64,000 nt of DNA from assembly GCF_000247815.1 (NCBI RefSeq), contig NC_021673.1:41246592-41310591 (forward strand). The letters are read 5' to 3'. Position 1 is the first letter of the stretch, and every line of letters begins with the position of its first letter. The translations under genes were made by a program, and so were the position numbers. This DNA comes from Ficedula albicollis. Lineage: Eukaryota; Chordata; Aves; Passeriformes; Muscicapidae. The notes beneath the pieces were generated by a model that searched no databases, was not told the origin of the DNA, and was given only the letters and a program-made list of their open reading frames with translations. Shown piece by piece: positions 26,918-39,130 of the stretch.

Positions 26918-27089
26918 CTCCTTCAGGATGGAGTTCATTTTCACAGGCACTTCCACATTAATGAAGGAATTTATCTTTTCTCCATAGTTGATGATCATCA
27001 AAACACTCCTTCAGGATGGAGTTCATTTTCACAGGCATTTCCACATTAATGAAGGAAGAAAATTTATCTTTTCTCCATAGTTGATGATC
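26918..27089. repeat. two-copy tandem repeat, 88-bp period
   Basis: The unit from CTCCTTCAGGATGGAG to TTGATGATC occurs at 26,918-26,997 and 27,006-27,089. The second copy carries an extra AAGA after GAAGGA and one C to T change. Confidence 0.95.
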
Positions 27090-29348
27090 TTATTAACATC
27101 AAGACTGCATATAAAAGCATGAAGAACATGTATTTACAAAGTGTTTTGCTTTTTTATCTGTGCTACTAAAATTCTTGATATGGCACTTAACACTTCACAT
27201 CTCTCACACAGTAACCTCCTCTTCTCTGGTTATGAAAACTGTTCTGCTTCTATTCATTCAAGCTGTTGTGAGAAAATAATTTTCCTGTGTCATTGAGTCA
27301 GCCATTGTGCCACTTCCACTGGCTCCCAAGTCAGACACAAGATATTTATCCTAATTTAAAGCCCTTTGTAGACAGTTTCTACCTTACTGTCTTATGCAAT
27401 TCCTGCTCTGCATGATGTCAGCCTAATTTGCTTATCTGTCAAGATAACACTTTCTCTGATAGTTTCTCATTTCTGATAATTTCTACTAGCCCCAAATAGC
27501 ATGAGACTATTATCAGACTCACAGCTACATATGCCCCCCCTCAAAAACTATTTCTGACTCTCAAATTTCCAGAACAAAGTTGTTCTATCAACTTTTTTCC
27601 CTATGTATTTGTTCTTATTAGTTTAAGCTGGATCTTACTCCCTTTTGCACTTCCCAGCATTCATCATTCTTGTCTGCCAGACTTCGAAATAAAACTCCCA
27701 GAAAGTCCTGTTTCTGCTTTCCAGACCTGCTACTGGAAGAAGCAGCAGTAGATGACAACTTCTCTAAGCTACAAAGCTATTGGACATTTATTTTTGCATG
27801 TACTGTTTCCGTGAAAGAAGTAGCAAAGTTCTGCCTGAAACTGATCAAATTAATACAACACACAGAGCTGACACCTAAGTTCAAAGATCTTCATCAGTAA
27901 AAGAAATCTTCAGGGTTCTAATTTTGCAGGGCATATATAAACATCAGTAGCCAAGAGTTTAAGAGCAGCAAAAACTACTAACTTTAATAATGCCTTCTTA
28001 AAAAACACTCAACTTACTTTGAAAGCATGCATTCCCCATCTTTGGCTCTCATGATGAAAGCTCCTCTTTGTATCATGTGTTTTCTTGTACTTTCTCTTTG
28101 CAGATTATATAAGAACTCTTTGCAGATTGGCTGATTTTTTTTTTAAACCTCTCTTAAATTCATTGCAGAAGTGGCATAGCCAAAATCCCTTAATAAAACA
28201 AATACAAATAAATTGACATGTTGCATTTGCATGGCTTTGTTCAATTAAAATTCTCAAAACAGCTTATAAACATTAACTGAAGTGGTATAGTTTAATGTTA
28301 CAGAAAACAATTGTAATATTCACAATTTACTCAAAGGAATGAGATCAGACTTATGGTTAGAAAAAGAAAAGCATAAAGGCACTTAATGGTATAAAGCAGA
28401 AATGCTCTAGATCAGTAAGGCCAAAAGCACTCGTGTGGAAGATTTTTCCTACATCACGCTCTACTAATTTCTGTGAATGTATCAACACGAAGAACTTGGC
28501 TCTTATTGTGGCCTTAAGTTGAGACAATGTACTTCTGAATAAAGAGACTAAATTTTCATATGGGGAAAATAATGTTTATCTGGGGAAAAAACTGCACCTG
28601 AAACTTTGATGGAAAACAATTTTAATAATAAATTACATGGCAATATCTACATTCCTCCTACTGAATTTTCTAGACTGCTTATTATCTTTCAGAGGCATAC
28701 AAGGCCTATCTGGTGTTTGGGTAAGGCTCCTGGGCTTCTCACTTCCCTGAGAATGTAATGTTTAAAACTCACCTTTCCACTGAACAGAAAGTAACAATGC
28801 CAGGTAACAGAGGAAATGCTACATTTGGAAGAATTTTTGCAGCCTCCTGTAAGAAGCTACTGCATAAAATTATGGATTTTTCGTATCACTTGTCAGTCTA
28901 AAATGTTAAAGATAGAAAAAGAGGGTAGGCTTTCTGAAAATTCTGGCTTGTATTTGTTAAAACAAGTCCTGAGTTTGATATGTCTCCTTGCTTCTCATTT
29001 CTCTTGATTTCTAGGGAATCATGTTCTTAATTTTTTAAATGTATGACAATTTCTGGCAATTTATCACTTTTTAAATTTATTTTTTTACTTCATGTTTTGT
29101 GTCTCAAAGTGGTTATTCTTGCCTCATGCAAGTAATAACTAAGGGTTGGTCATTTAACTATACTGCAGACTCCTAAATAAGAGTTGCAAGTAGGACACTA
29201 GATTTCTTGATTCCTCCATCAACTGCGCTGCTGCCACAGGAACACGGTCCCAGTGACACTGAGGTAGGAGAAAGGACCTCTTGCCTCCTGACTGGGGAGC
29301 CCTTTTTATGGTCAGAAACCAACTCATTGATAGAAACAGCACCAATGA

Positions 29349-29444
29349 AATTCTCATTTGCCATTTCAAGTCCCTGCTGTGGAAGCCTGAGGCACAAAAT
29401 TCTCATTTGCCATTTCAAGTCCCTGCTGGGGAAGCCTCAGGCAC
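29349..29444. repeat. two-copy tandem repeat, 49-bp period
   Basis: AATTCTCATTTGCCATTTC to GAGGCAC or CAGGCAC occurs at 29,349-29,395 and 29,398-29,444, with TGTGG/TGGGG and TGAGG/TCAGG differences. It lies just upstream of a CR1 copy. Confidence 0.93.
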
Positions 29445-29549
29445 GCCAAGGGCTGGAGGATGTGACACCAGTCCGTGTCAGAGGCTGCACACACACAGAC
29501 ACACACACAAACTTCCCTGAGGCTCCCCAGGAACCTGGTGTTCAGCACC

Positions 29550-30050
29550 CAGGCCTGTCAGGAGCTCAATTCTGGGCTCCTCAGCACAAAAGAGACATGG
29601 AGCTCCTGGGGTGGATCCAGCGGAGGGCAATGAGGGTGACTGGGGGACTGGAGCGTCTCTTCTGAGGAAAGGCTGAAGGAGCTGGGCCTGTTCAGTCTCC
29701 AGAAGAAACATCTGACAGGGGACCTGATCAATGCATGCAAATATCGAAAGTGGGGGTGCAAAGCGGATGGAGCCAGGCTCTGCTCGGCGGTGCCAAAGAA
29801 CTGGACAGGAGGCAACAGCCAGAAACTGATGCACAGAAGTTCCACCTGAACACGAGGAAGAACATCTTTACTGTGCGGGTGACCACGCACTGGAACGGAC
29901 TGCCCAGAGAGGGCGTGGAGTGTCCCTCACTAGAGATACTCCAGAACGATATGGACACAATCCTCTAGGATGACCTTGTTTGCGTAGGTAGGTTGAACCA
30001 GACGACGCACTGCGGACCCTTTCCACCGTCCTGTGATCCCTCGGTGACTC
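29550..30050 (+). mobile_element. CR1: CR1 LINE 3' part, abutting the CpG island
   Basis: The plus strand reads in CR1 sense: an F-W/A-P-Q-H-K-x-D-M-E-L-L block (AATTCTGGGCTCCTCAGCAC), then CTGGGCCTGTTCAGTCTCC, GGGGACCTGATCA, GGAAGAACATCTTTACTGTG and CACTGGAACGGACTGCCCAG. These are the classical landmarks of the end of CR1 ORF2 and its 3' UTR. The last part (about 29,990-30,050) still resembles the CR1 tail but carries unusual CpGs, such as GACGACGCACTGCGGACC. It merges directly into the CpG island. The frame is broken, so the element is dead. Confidence 0.9.
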
Positions 30051-30220
30051 ACGGAGTATGAGCCCACCCACGGTCCCTCGGCGCGGTGGCGGCTCAGTCA
30101 GGGCGCCTCAGGGCCGCCCCCGTCCCACACGCCCACACCCGCGGCACCTCGGCCCTCAGCGCGGCCGCCGCGGTCTCCGCCCGGCGCGGGGAGGAGCGCG
30201 AGCAGCGGCCGGGCCGTGCC

Positions 30221-30756
<536 letters not shown>

Positions 30757-31133
30757 AAGGGGGGAGGGAAGAAGGGAGGACGGCGGGGCGGCGGAGCGTC
30801 CCCCAGACATACTCACTTCACCCCCGCCTTCCTCTCCCCCACCGCCTCCCGCCTCGCCGAGGCTTCCTGTGGGAAACCCCCGTCGCTTTCCGCTGGCCCC
30901 TCACACCCGCCGGAGAGGGCGGTGGCCTGGGCTGCGGCGCACCGCCGGTGGGTGCTGCCGAGGGCCACCCTGGACGGCTCCGGCCCGGCCTCCGCGAGGT
31001 TCCCGGCGGACTGGGACGTCCCCGCCGCCCTCAGCGGGCTCCGGCTGCCAGCTCCCTCCTTCCCTTCTTCCCTCCTTGCCGCCGCCGTGAGCTCCAGCGG
31101 CAGGACGCGGGGCGAAGGCAGCTCCGGGGCGTC

Positions 31134-31153
31134 CAGGCACCCGCGGGTGCCTG
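31134..31153. promoter_or_regulatory. 20-bp perfect palindrome in the CpG island
   Basis: CAGGCACCCGCGGGTGCCTG is its own reverse complement, centred on CGCG. It lies at the right end of the island, about 50 bp past a candidate splice donor. A binding site for a dimeric factor is possible but not shown. Confidence 0.6.
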
Positions 31154-31734
31154 CTGTAGGCTCTGGTTGTGTAACAAACGCAAAGCTGAAGCACCAAGGT
31201 TGTGTGGTCCTCGGCTTCGTACTACCGAGATCTTGCCCTAATAGTTATAAACACGTGTCCGCAGGAGTGAATGGCCTTTGTACCCGTGTAGTGTTCGCTC
31301 ATTGTGCCCAGAGTTCCCGACTCAGGTACCTTCGGCTTGGTGTCTTAAAAGGCCATTCCCTTCGGCTAATGCAAGGTGTTGAGTCTCCCGTAGGTGGTGG
31401 TGACCTGCAGTGGTCGTGGCTGTGCACCTCGGTCCCTGCCGCCTGTGGCTGCTTCTCCAAAAGCCAAAGGACGCTATCCAAGACCAGGCTCTTGGTTTTT
31501 GATGGAAACCTGTCCTGGACCTGGGCCTCCAGGCCTTGCAGTCAAGGTGTTCATAGAGTAGTCAGGTTCTGGGGTTATTGATTGTATCCTCTAAGCATTG
31601 ATCTGATCATTGATCTTAGTTAAGAAAATGTTATAAAACTTACCGCAGCATTTCAAGTGGTGGATGTTCATCTGCAGTGTAATTTCGCTTCCCAGTTGTT
31701 CTTTGAAAAAGGCCTAGTTATTACATTAGTTAAT

Positions 31735-31900
31735 TCACAGATTCACAGAATATTCTCAGTTGTAAGGGACCCACAAGGATCATTGAGTTTAGCTCTTAAA
31801 TAAAACTCACAACCTTGGTGTTATTAGCAGCATACTGTAACTGAGCTTATCCCAGCAATTCAACCTGTTGTGATTTCAGTGCAGAACAAAAAGCATGGCA
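31735..31900 (-). mobile_element. CR1: CR1 LINE 3'-end fragment
   Basis: Starts TCACAGATTCACAGAATATTC and runs into GTAAGGGACCCACAAGGATC, the reverse complement of a CR1 3' end. The first 95 bp are clear. The part from about 31,830 on (ACCTTGGTGTTATTAGCAGC) may still be CR1 but is too diverged to be sure. Confidence 0.75.
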
Positions 31901-32644
31901 CCAAACACTAAAGCCATCAGCATTCTGCTTCCCTATTTATGTATATAATGACATTATCTGTCCCTCCCAAACCGTACTGTGGTTGTATGTTAGCTGTGAT
32001 AGGACTGCTGAGGATGTGCTTTGGGTACCTGCTATGTGACACCAATACTGAGATTCATCTCCTGAGCAGTGGCCTTGATTACTGACACCTCTCTAAATCT
32101 GCTACTTGTTATCCACTATCTGTTGCTTCCCTCCCCCCGCTCTCCATCAGTTTCTGGTTTATACAGCTCTGTCGAAAACCAAAATGGACTAAAAGTGGAG
32201 ATGTCTACGTGAGGAAGTAGAGCAACTGGAACAGTAGCTGCAAGAGGTGTGAGCTGCCCTGTTCGTATTGCTAACAGGTAGCAGTAAGGTGTTAACCCAA
32301 ATATCCTGGTGTGGTAGGTTTTAATGTCATCATTGTTAACTGCTTCTTGGCTCATATAAAAAAAAAAACCAGGAAGGGATCACAGTTCTGTAAATTCTTA
32401 CCGTGGCCGATACTTCATTTTATGGTCACAAAAGACACGACTATTCTCACGGCTTTGAAAAGCAGTAGGGAGTGAATATCAGGGAGTCCTCTGAAGCTCA
32501 GATTGTAGAACCTCTGCACTATGTTGTGATTTGTATGGGAGGAGTTTCTTGATAGCCACAGTTTGGGAAGAAACTGTGGTTGTGTCATTAGGTGATTATA
32601 TCCAATAAATAAATTGGTAGTAAACATTGTTCACAAGTTTTTAT

Positions 32645-33500
32645 GTTCATAAAATCACAGATTACCCTGAGTTATAATAGACACACAAGGATCCTCAAGT
32701 CCAGTTCTTGGCCCTGCACATGACTTCCCCAAGAATCACACCATGTGCCTAAGTGTGTTGTCCAAATGCTTCTTGGACTCTGTCAGGCTTGGTGTCGTGA
32801 GAACTTCCCTGGAGAGCCTCTTCCAGTTCCCAGCCACCATCTAGGTGAAAAACCTTTTCCTAGTACTTTATTTTAAAAATAAAAACCTCCCCTAACTCAG
32901 CTTAAAGCTTCTGCTTTTCCCCTTGTGAGCAAGCTGTAGTCTGCAATGAGGTCTCCCTTCAGTTTCCAGGCGGAACAAACAAGTGACCTCAGCTGCTCCT
33001 TGAGCGGCTGTAGGCCCTTCCTCTCCTCTAGGCCGCTCACCAACTTTGTAGCTCTCCTTTTAATGCTTTCCTGAAGTTTTATATCCTTCTTGTGTTGTGG
33101 TGCCCAAAACACACAGGACTCAAGGTGAGGCCGCCCCAGTGCAGGACAATCCCCTCCGTTGCCTGGCTCTGATGCTCTCCCTGATGCCCCCCAGGACAGG
33201 GCTGGCCCTCCAGGCTGCCAGGGCACTGCTAACTAAAACTCAACTTGGCATCAATCAGGACCCCCAGGTCCCTTTCTGCAGCTTTGCTCTCCAGCCTCTC
33301 ATTCCCCAGTCTGTCTTTACATCCAGAATTGCTCCATCCCAGGTGCTAAACTGTGTTAAACTTCACATGGTTGGTGATTGTCCAGCCCTTAATTTGTCTA
33401 GGTCTTCCTGGAGGGTCTGTCTGCCATTAAAGGAGTCAACAGCTTCTCCCAGTTTAGGAAAATTTTACACTATTTTGTTTTATCCTTCTCCAAAATGGAT
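32645..33500 (-). mobile_element. CR1: CR1 LINE 3' part, about 0.85 kb
   Basis: The plus strand begins AATCACAGATTACC and goes on with AAGTCCAGTTCTTGGCCCTGCACA, both typical of the reversed CR1 tail. A minus-strand frame at 33,226-32,897 contains CVFWAPQHKKDIKLQESIKR and RATKLVSGLEERKGLQPLKE, the conserved end of CR1 ORF2. Further right, CCCCCAGGTCCCTTTCTGC and AGGAGTCAACAGCTTCTCCC belong to the same element. The copy is 5'-truncated and interrupted by stops. Confidence 0.9.
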
Positions 33501-36361
33501 GTGCTGCAGCCCAGCATTGAATTTGATTTTTGTATGCAGGACTTCCAAAGCTATGTAGGGTGCTGTTTTTAGTTGTAGAGGCCATGGGTTATGAGAAAGC
33601 TCATTTTATTTTTAATGTGCTCTTGGTTATAGCTGTCATTTTCAGGTGGTGATATTTGGATCCCTAGTTGAAGATTCACAGATGTGTAAAGTGGGATCAT
33701 GAACAATGGCTGAGATAGACAATACAGGTTTTGGTACCTATTCTTGACACGGAGCTTAAAAGCAGAGGGTTTGTAGATTGATTTGATATTTTTCCTAAGC
33801 TACTTAACATGTCTATTTCTTCATGTCAGGTGGAAGTCTAGGTTATTAAACACAGTAGCAGTTTTATCAGTGGATGGAGAAAATCAGGCTTGCAGAATGG
33901 ATGTGACTTGTTTCAAGGTGGCAAGGGCAGTAAGACTAGAGCTAGAAGAGTACACTGAAAAGAATGAAATTATAGCTTCAAAAGATAGAAAGGATAAAAT
34001 AATGGAGGATAAAGCAATGTGGTATTTAAAGGGGAAAATGTTGTAGTAAAAGGAAAAGTTCCTTTTCAGCTGTTCTTTTTCAACTTTTAATTAAATTGCT
34101 TTTAGATAATTTTTGTGATTAATAACATAAGTTACCAGAATAACATCTGGAATCCTTATGTTAATGTAACTGAAAGGCTTTTAGCCTTGTCACCTTATGC
34201 TCTGAAACTTAAGAGAACACTGGTGTGTTTTGATCATAGCCCTGATGTTAGTTTCCAAGATGTTCATTCATTGATATTGTATGTACTGATTGTTCATTTA
34301 CTACACAGGCACAGAAGTCAAAACGTAGGCATTGTTTTTTATTTTTCTCTTAATCCTTACTTCTAGTTAAAGAATTTTTTTTAAAAAATGCAGAAAGAAT
34401 GGTATTGAGTCCTGTTAGTCATTAGCCTTGCGCTTCATTTGTGTGATGTTCTTTCTTTGGAATGAAAGGTGTAAATTTTATCTTGAAAGGAGTGGCTAAA
34501 GAGCTAAATATTCAAGCTCTCAAGGAGTTTGGGCAGATTTGTTTCTATAATGAAACAAATCTGTGATTTATGTTGTTTTTCATTACCTTGTCACACGCTT
34601 CTGAAAATTAGTAAGAAGGACTACGTAGTGCTGGAGCAGCTGATTAATGGTATTGGGCGTGGTGGCAAATCTTAGATGGTTAACATCTCTTCTTGTAATA
34701 ACTGGGGGATTTGTTGGTTGTTAGATTTTCCTGCATCCCTTCCTCATCCCTGTTGGGTACTTTGCTCTTTCTATGTTGGATTTACCTCTTACTCATCTCT
34801 TGTTTCTGGTGCAAATTATTGCACAGTTTCTTATGCCACTGCTCTATTTTATGTGATCTGTTTGGTTTATACAATTCAGATAATTTGTGTTTTTTCAGGA
34901 CCTTTCTCTGTTTCTTACTCCAAGGGAAGTAAGCATTAACCATTCACTGTTAGTTAGAAGGGGCACGTAAGAAATAGGGATTATATACTTGGGACTGATT
35001 TCAGAAAAGAAGTGCTCAAATGTGTGGGCTTGACTTTTTCAAAAGTGTGCAACCTGTCCTATGTGTAGGAACTGAATTGTGTCTGTGCTGTTAGTATATT
35101 TTGGTGTCTCAGAAAAAGCCCTGGACTGTGCATTTGGTTGCTGAAATCCTGCTGCACGGTGTTTTGTTTAAGTGACAGAAAGTTGTGTTGAAGATTTTGC
35201 ATCAGTTACCAAGTGAACGGCACTCAGGAGCTTTACAGTGGTGGAATTAAGGCTGGCTCTGCTAGTTTAATCCTTGGTCAGTCCACAGCTCTAGTTGTTA
35301 CTCTGTGTTTTTTGCATTTTGCTGGAATTCTTATCTGTCGGTTGGGATTTGAGGTGGGCTGAGGTGTTCCCTTTGTAGGTAGCTCACAACCTAAGTTTTT
35401 GTAACTGGCAGGTCTGTCATGCTTGAGCAATGGTAAGGCTATGTACTTATGAAGCTGCATTATTTCCAGTAGTAAATATTAAGTCCTAATCTGTAATTAA
35501 TTTTCAGGCCCTGTAACTGGATTTGCTGTGTGATCAGCAGTGTAAAAATATCTCCTTATGTTGGCTTGGCTTTAGTTATTACTCACTAGATGTATGAGCA
35601 TTTTCAATCTGCATGTAATTAACAAGAAAGTGTGCTTTTTCAGGTCTGCTTTTTCCTTTTCTTTCTAGGTATTACAGACTTGCTGTAATACAGCCATTGT
35701 TCACTTCTAGCCAACAGCATTCCCGTAATCCAGTGCTGCTGTATTGCAGGAACATGAGCCCGAAAGCAAAATGTAAGATAACAAATTCAGCCAGTGAAAA
35801 AGGTGAAAATTGACTTTGAGGTGATGATAGAATGGTGAGAAGTTAAAGCTTTGGAAATTTTCCCTGGTGTTGTCATCCCTGTACTCCATCTTAATTTAAA
35901 ATTATGTAAGTATTAGAAAGATCTCAAAATCTGGAACTTTTAAAATGCAAATAAATTTATTCATATACATTTAAAGAAAAAAGGATACTACATAGAAAAG
36001 CAGCACTGATAAGTTTCTTTTGCTTTTAAATCAGGGTTTCAGGGTATCACAGATCTAGTTTCACTTGGATTATAAATTACTTCTGTCATTTCATATTGTC
36101 CTTCTATACTTTAAAACCTCAGTAGAAACTCACTATTTAGGGCTCTAGTTTCTATGCAAACACCAATGTGCAAGTGAAATTATCAAAACTCAGTACCATT
36201 TCACATATGTATAGGGGTGTTTGGTCCTGGTCCATCGTCTGTCAGTTCACACTGGATGTCTTTGACTGATAAAGTTCTTTACCTTTGACAGGATTCTGCA
36301 TGGTTTTTTAGGGCTGAAGTTTACAAAGCAGGATGCTGAAATTATTGTGTAGCTTTGACTC

Positions 36362-36956
36362 CTTGTCAGTAAAGGCACAGAGGCCCTCCCAAAGGCTACA
36401 GGATTGAATACTTAAAGTACGAATTGAGACATCAAGTTATAGTTGTAGGAAAAGATCCTAGATTTTAGAAAGATAAGTTTGGTTTTTTTTTTTCCATGAC
36501 TTTATTGGGTCTATCTCTAAATGAATTTGTTCCTATGTTTGACTTAGTGTTTTCAAATAGAGGTTGTGAGTATTTGATAATATATTCAATGATACAGACT
36601 TTTTGGATAAGTTTTTATGGTGCACATGTGCATAAATGATTCATAATGAATTAACCTAACTTGTCAGTAAAGGCACAGAGGCCCTCCCAAAGGCTACAGG
36701 ATTGAATACTTAAAGTACGAATTGAGACATCAAGTTATAGTTGTAGGAAAAGATCCCAGATTTTAGAAAGATAAATTTGTTTTTTTTTTCTCCATGACTT
36801 TATTGGGTCTATCTCTAAATGAATTTGTTCCTATGTTTGACTTAGTGTTTTCAAATAGAGGTTGTGAGTATTTGATAATATATTCAATGATACAGACTTT
36901 TTGGATAAGTTTTTATGGTGCACATGTGCATAAATGATTCATATGAATTAACCTAA
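36362..36956. repeat. perfectly adjacent tandem duplication, 298-bp unit
   Basis: The unit from CTTGTCAGTAAAGGCAC to GAATTAACCTAA occurs at 36,362-36,659 and again at 36,660-36,956 with no spacer. Differences are few (GATCCTAG/GATCCCAG, AAGTTTGG/AAATTTG, a T-run length change, TCATAATG/TCATATG). It contains no recognised gene or element. Confidence 0.97.
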
Positions 36957-39102
36957 GAGTGGTAATTTTTTTTTTTTTAATACAAGGGGAATAAGCTAGG
37001 CAGAATAACGGAGATGAAAATTTTGAGTTGAGTGCATTCTTTTCCTGGAGGAGTAGGAAGCTCTAATTATATTTGCTTATTGAAAACACTGTTATAGGTA
37101 CACTAAAATAGATCTGATTTCTTTGTTAAAAAAAATTAATGTCTAGAGCCAATAATCTGGTTGATGAAAGGAATGTTTGCCAATAAGCAGGCAGTGGACA
37201 CTGTGCTGCACCTTCTGTTGCTAAGAAAAGTTTACTTTTCCAGCGTATTTTTATAATTAGCTCACAGGCAAGTGTTTTAAAGCAAAACTTCGTAATGAGA
37301 TGGAGTATTTACCTCACAGAAACAATTTTTACTAAGTGACATGAAGAATAATTTAGTCCTCTAAATTAATGCAATTTTGCAACTTAATTATAAAGTTGTT
37401 ATTCATTCTCCAAACCATCTCAAGTGTTGTGTATATTATAGGTCTGTATATGGAAAAGTGACAGAATGGCTGTTAAATTCCAAGTTTTAGTAGTCTCATC
37501 ATAGATGAAAACATTTCCCTTCCAGGAACATAGCTTCTTTGCAATGGAGATTTTCTTTAAATGTGATGTAGGTTAAAAAATGGTAATTCTGCATGTGTCT
37601 CCTTGATTTTCTTCCCTTTTAACTTTAGTAACTGCTATTTTGAGTGCTGGAGTTCTCATTGATACTTCTTCAAGTTTTGTTTCTTAGCTTGAAAAAGAAA
37701 GGTATCTTCAAAATCTGTCTATGCACAACTACTTACGTTTGATGGCAACTGGTAGGAAAAAGATATTAACGTGTAATAAAAAAGAAGGTACCCTTTATGG
37801 CTTCACATTTCTCAACCAATCTCCCAAAATAATGAAAGTGATTGCTTTTAAAATTTATGTATTTTGTGGAGTGTTGGATTTTAACTTGGATTCATGAACC
37901 TTGACTTTCTACAGCATTTTTGCTAGTAAGGAATGCAGCTGATGTTTAAAAGTTCACAGAACTGGGATTTCAAGAAAAACATGAGGTAGTACAGTTGCTA
38001 ATTAAAATGACATAGGTTACTAAAACTTTCTCTCTTCTTCATATATGCTGTGATTGTTAATGAGAAAGCAATAGTATTTAAAGTACAATTTTGAGCATTT
38101 TTTAACATGGATAAATAAAAAAAATAAAGAAAATCCAAATTATAGGTTGTATAACTAGAAATGCACATTTCAAAGACTGTTACTGGAATTGCTTGACTCA
38201 GTTCCCCTTGGATGGAGAAAGTGTGAGGCTTCTTAAAGTATCTGGGTAGAGCAGATTTCAACTTTTCTGAGTAATCTGTGTACTTGCTACCTGAAGTCAT
38301 GAAAGAGGTGAGAGCAGAGCTGTTACCTTCCAGCAGGACTAGTAAAGGGTGAGCATGTCAGTTACCATCTGTGTTAAATGAAGTGGGGAGATGGTATCAC
38401 TTCTCTCAGGACAGTCTTCTAGTAAAGCTTTTGTCTTGGTATCCTCTTCTTGTAATAGTGCTCTAATTGATAGGAGAAGCTGCTACAGTCCCTTTCTGTA
38501 AAGCAGCTTTTTATTTCATTCTCCTCCTCCCCTTAAAGGGCTGCTGCCTGCAGCACAGCTCTGCACTGTGCTCTTGTTGTTCTCAAGGTCATCCTGGATC
38601 CTTTTATCAGAGTCTAGAAAGTCAGCAAAGTATTTGTCATCTGTTTTCCCACCTCTGATGCGTAGTGAATTTGATGTGTTCTAGTGGTTGGGATGTTCTT
38701 GTTCCTATTAATGTATATTAGTTTGTTGAGAGTTTGGTAATTTTTACAAAAATAACAAAAATTGTTAAACTGACCAGCTGTGGTCCTTGGCCTTCCATGG
38801 CAATAAAGAGCGTTTCCAGCTGAGGGTTTTGATCAACCACAGGCTATTATTACAACTGTAGTCTTGTGCCCTACATATTGTATGCAGCAAGAGAACCACA
38901 AGCACTGAGATTTGCCAAACCCCACAGATTTTGTTTGTTAAAAAAAACCAAATCATACATTTTTCTTAGTGATTTGATGAATAGGAATATTCCCCAGTTT
39001 AGTAATCTCTCTCTTTAATTTTTTATACTCAGCTGAGGTTTTAGGGAAAACAATTTCTCTTTCACAAAAGTATTCCCTTTTCTGTAGCTTTCCCCCCCAC
39101 CC

Positions 39103-39130
39103 TTTATTTATTTATTTATTTATTTATTTA
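39103..39130. repeat. (TTTA)7 microsatellite
   Basis: Seven head-to-tail TTTA units followed by a T run. Confidence 0.95.

Larger units (their letters stand above)
21297..29348. other. intergenic stretch, no gene recognised
   Basis: AT-rich sequence with two tandem repeats (22.8 and 27.0 kb). Scattered strong donor-like sites exist on the minus strand (for example TCTAG|GTATGTGAG near 24,445), but no open segment next to them stands out. Confidence 0.5.

Noticed and set aside
29207..29968. Plus- and minus-strand open frames of 76-152 codons around 29.2-30.0 kb
   Set aside because: They lie mostly in the CR1 3' region and its flank; CR1 landmarks explain the sequence.
31271..31300. ATGGCCTTTGTACCC as CMC1 exon 1 (MAFVP resembles the expected short N-terminus)
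   Set aside because: No GT donor leaves the one extra base needed for the phase of exon 2, the frame reaches TAG at once, and the site lies outside the GC-rich core.
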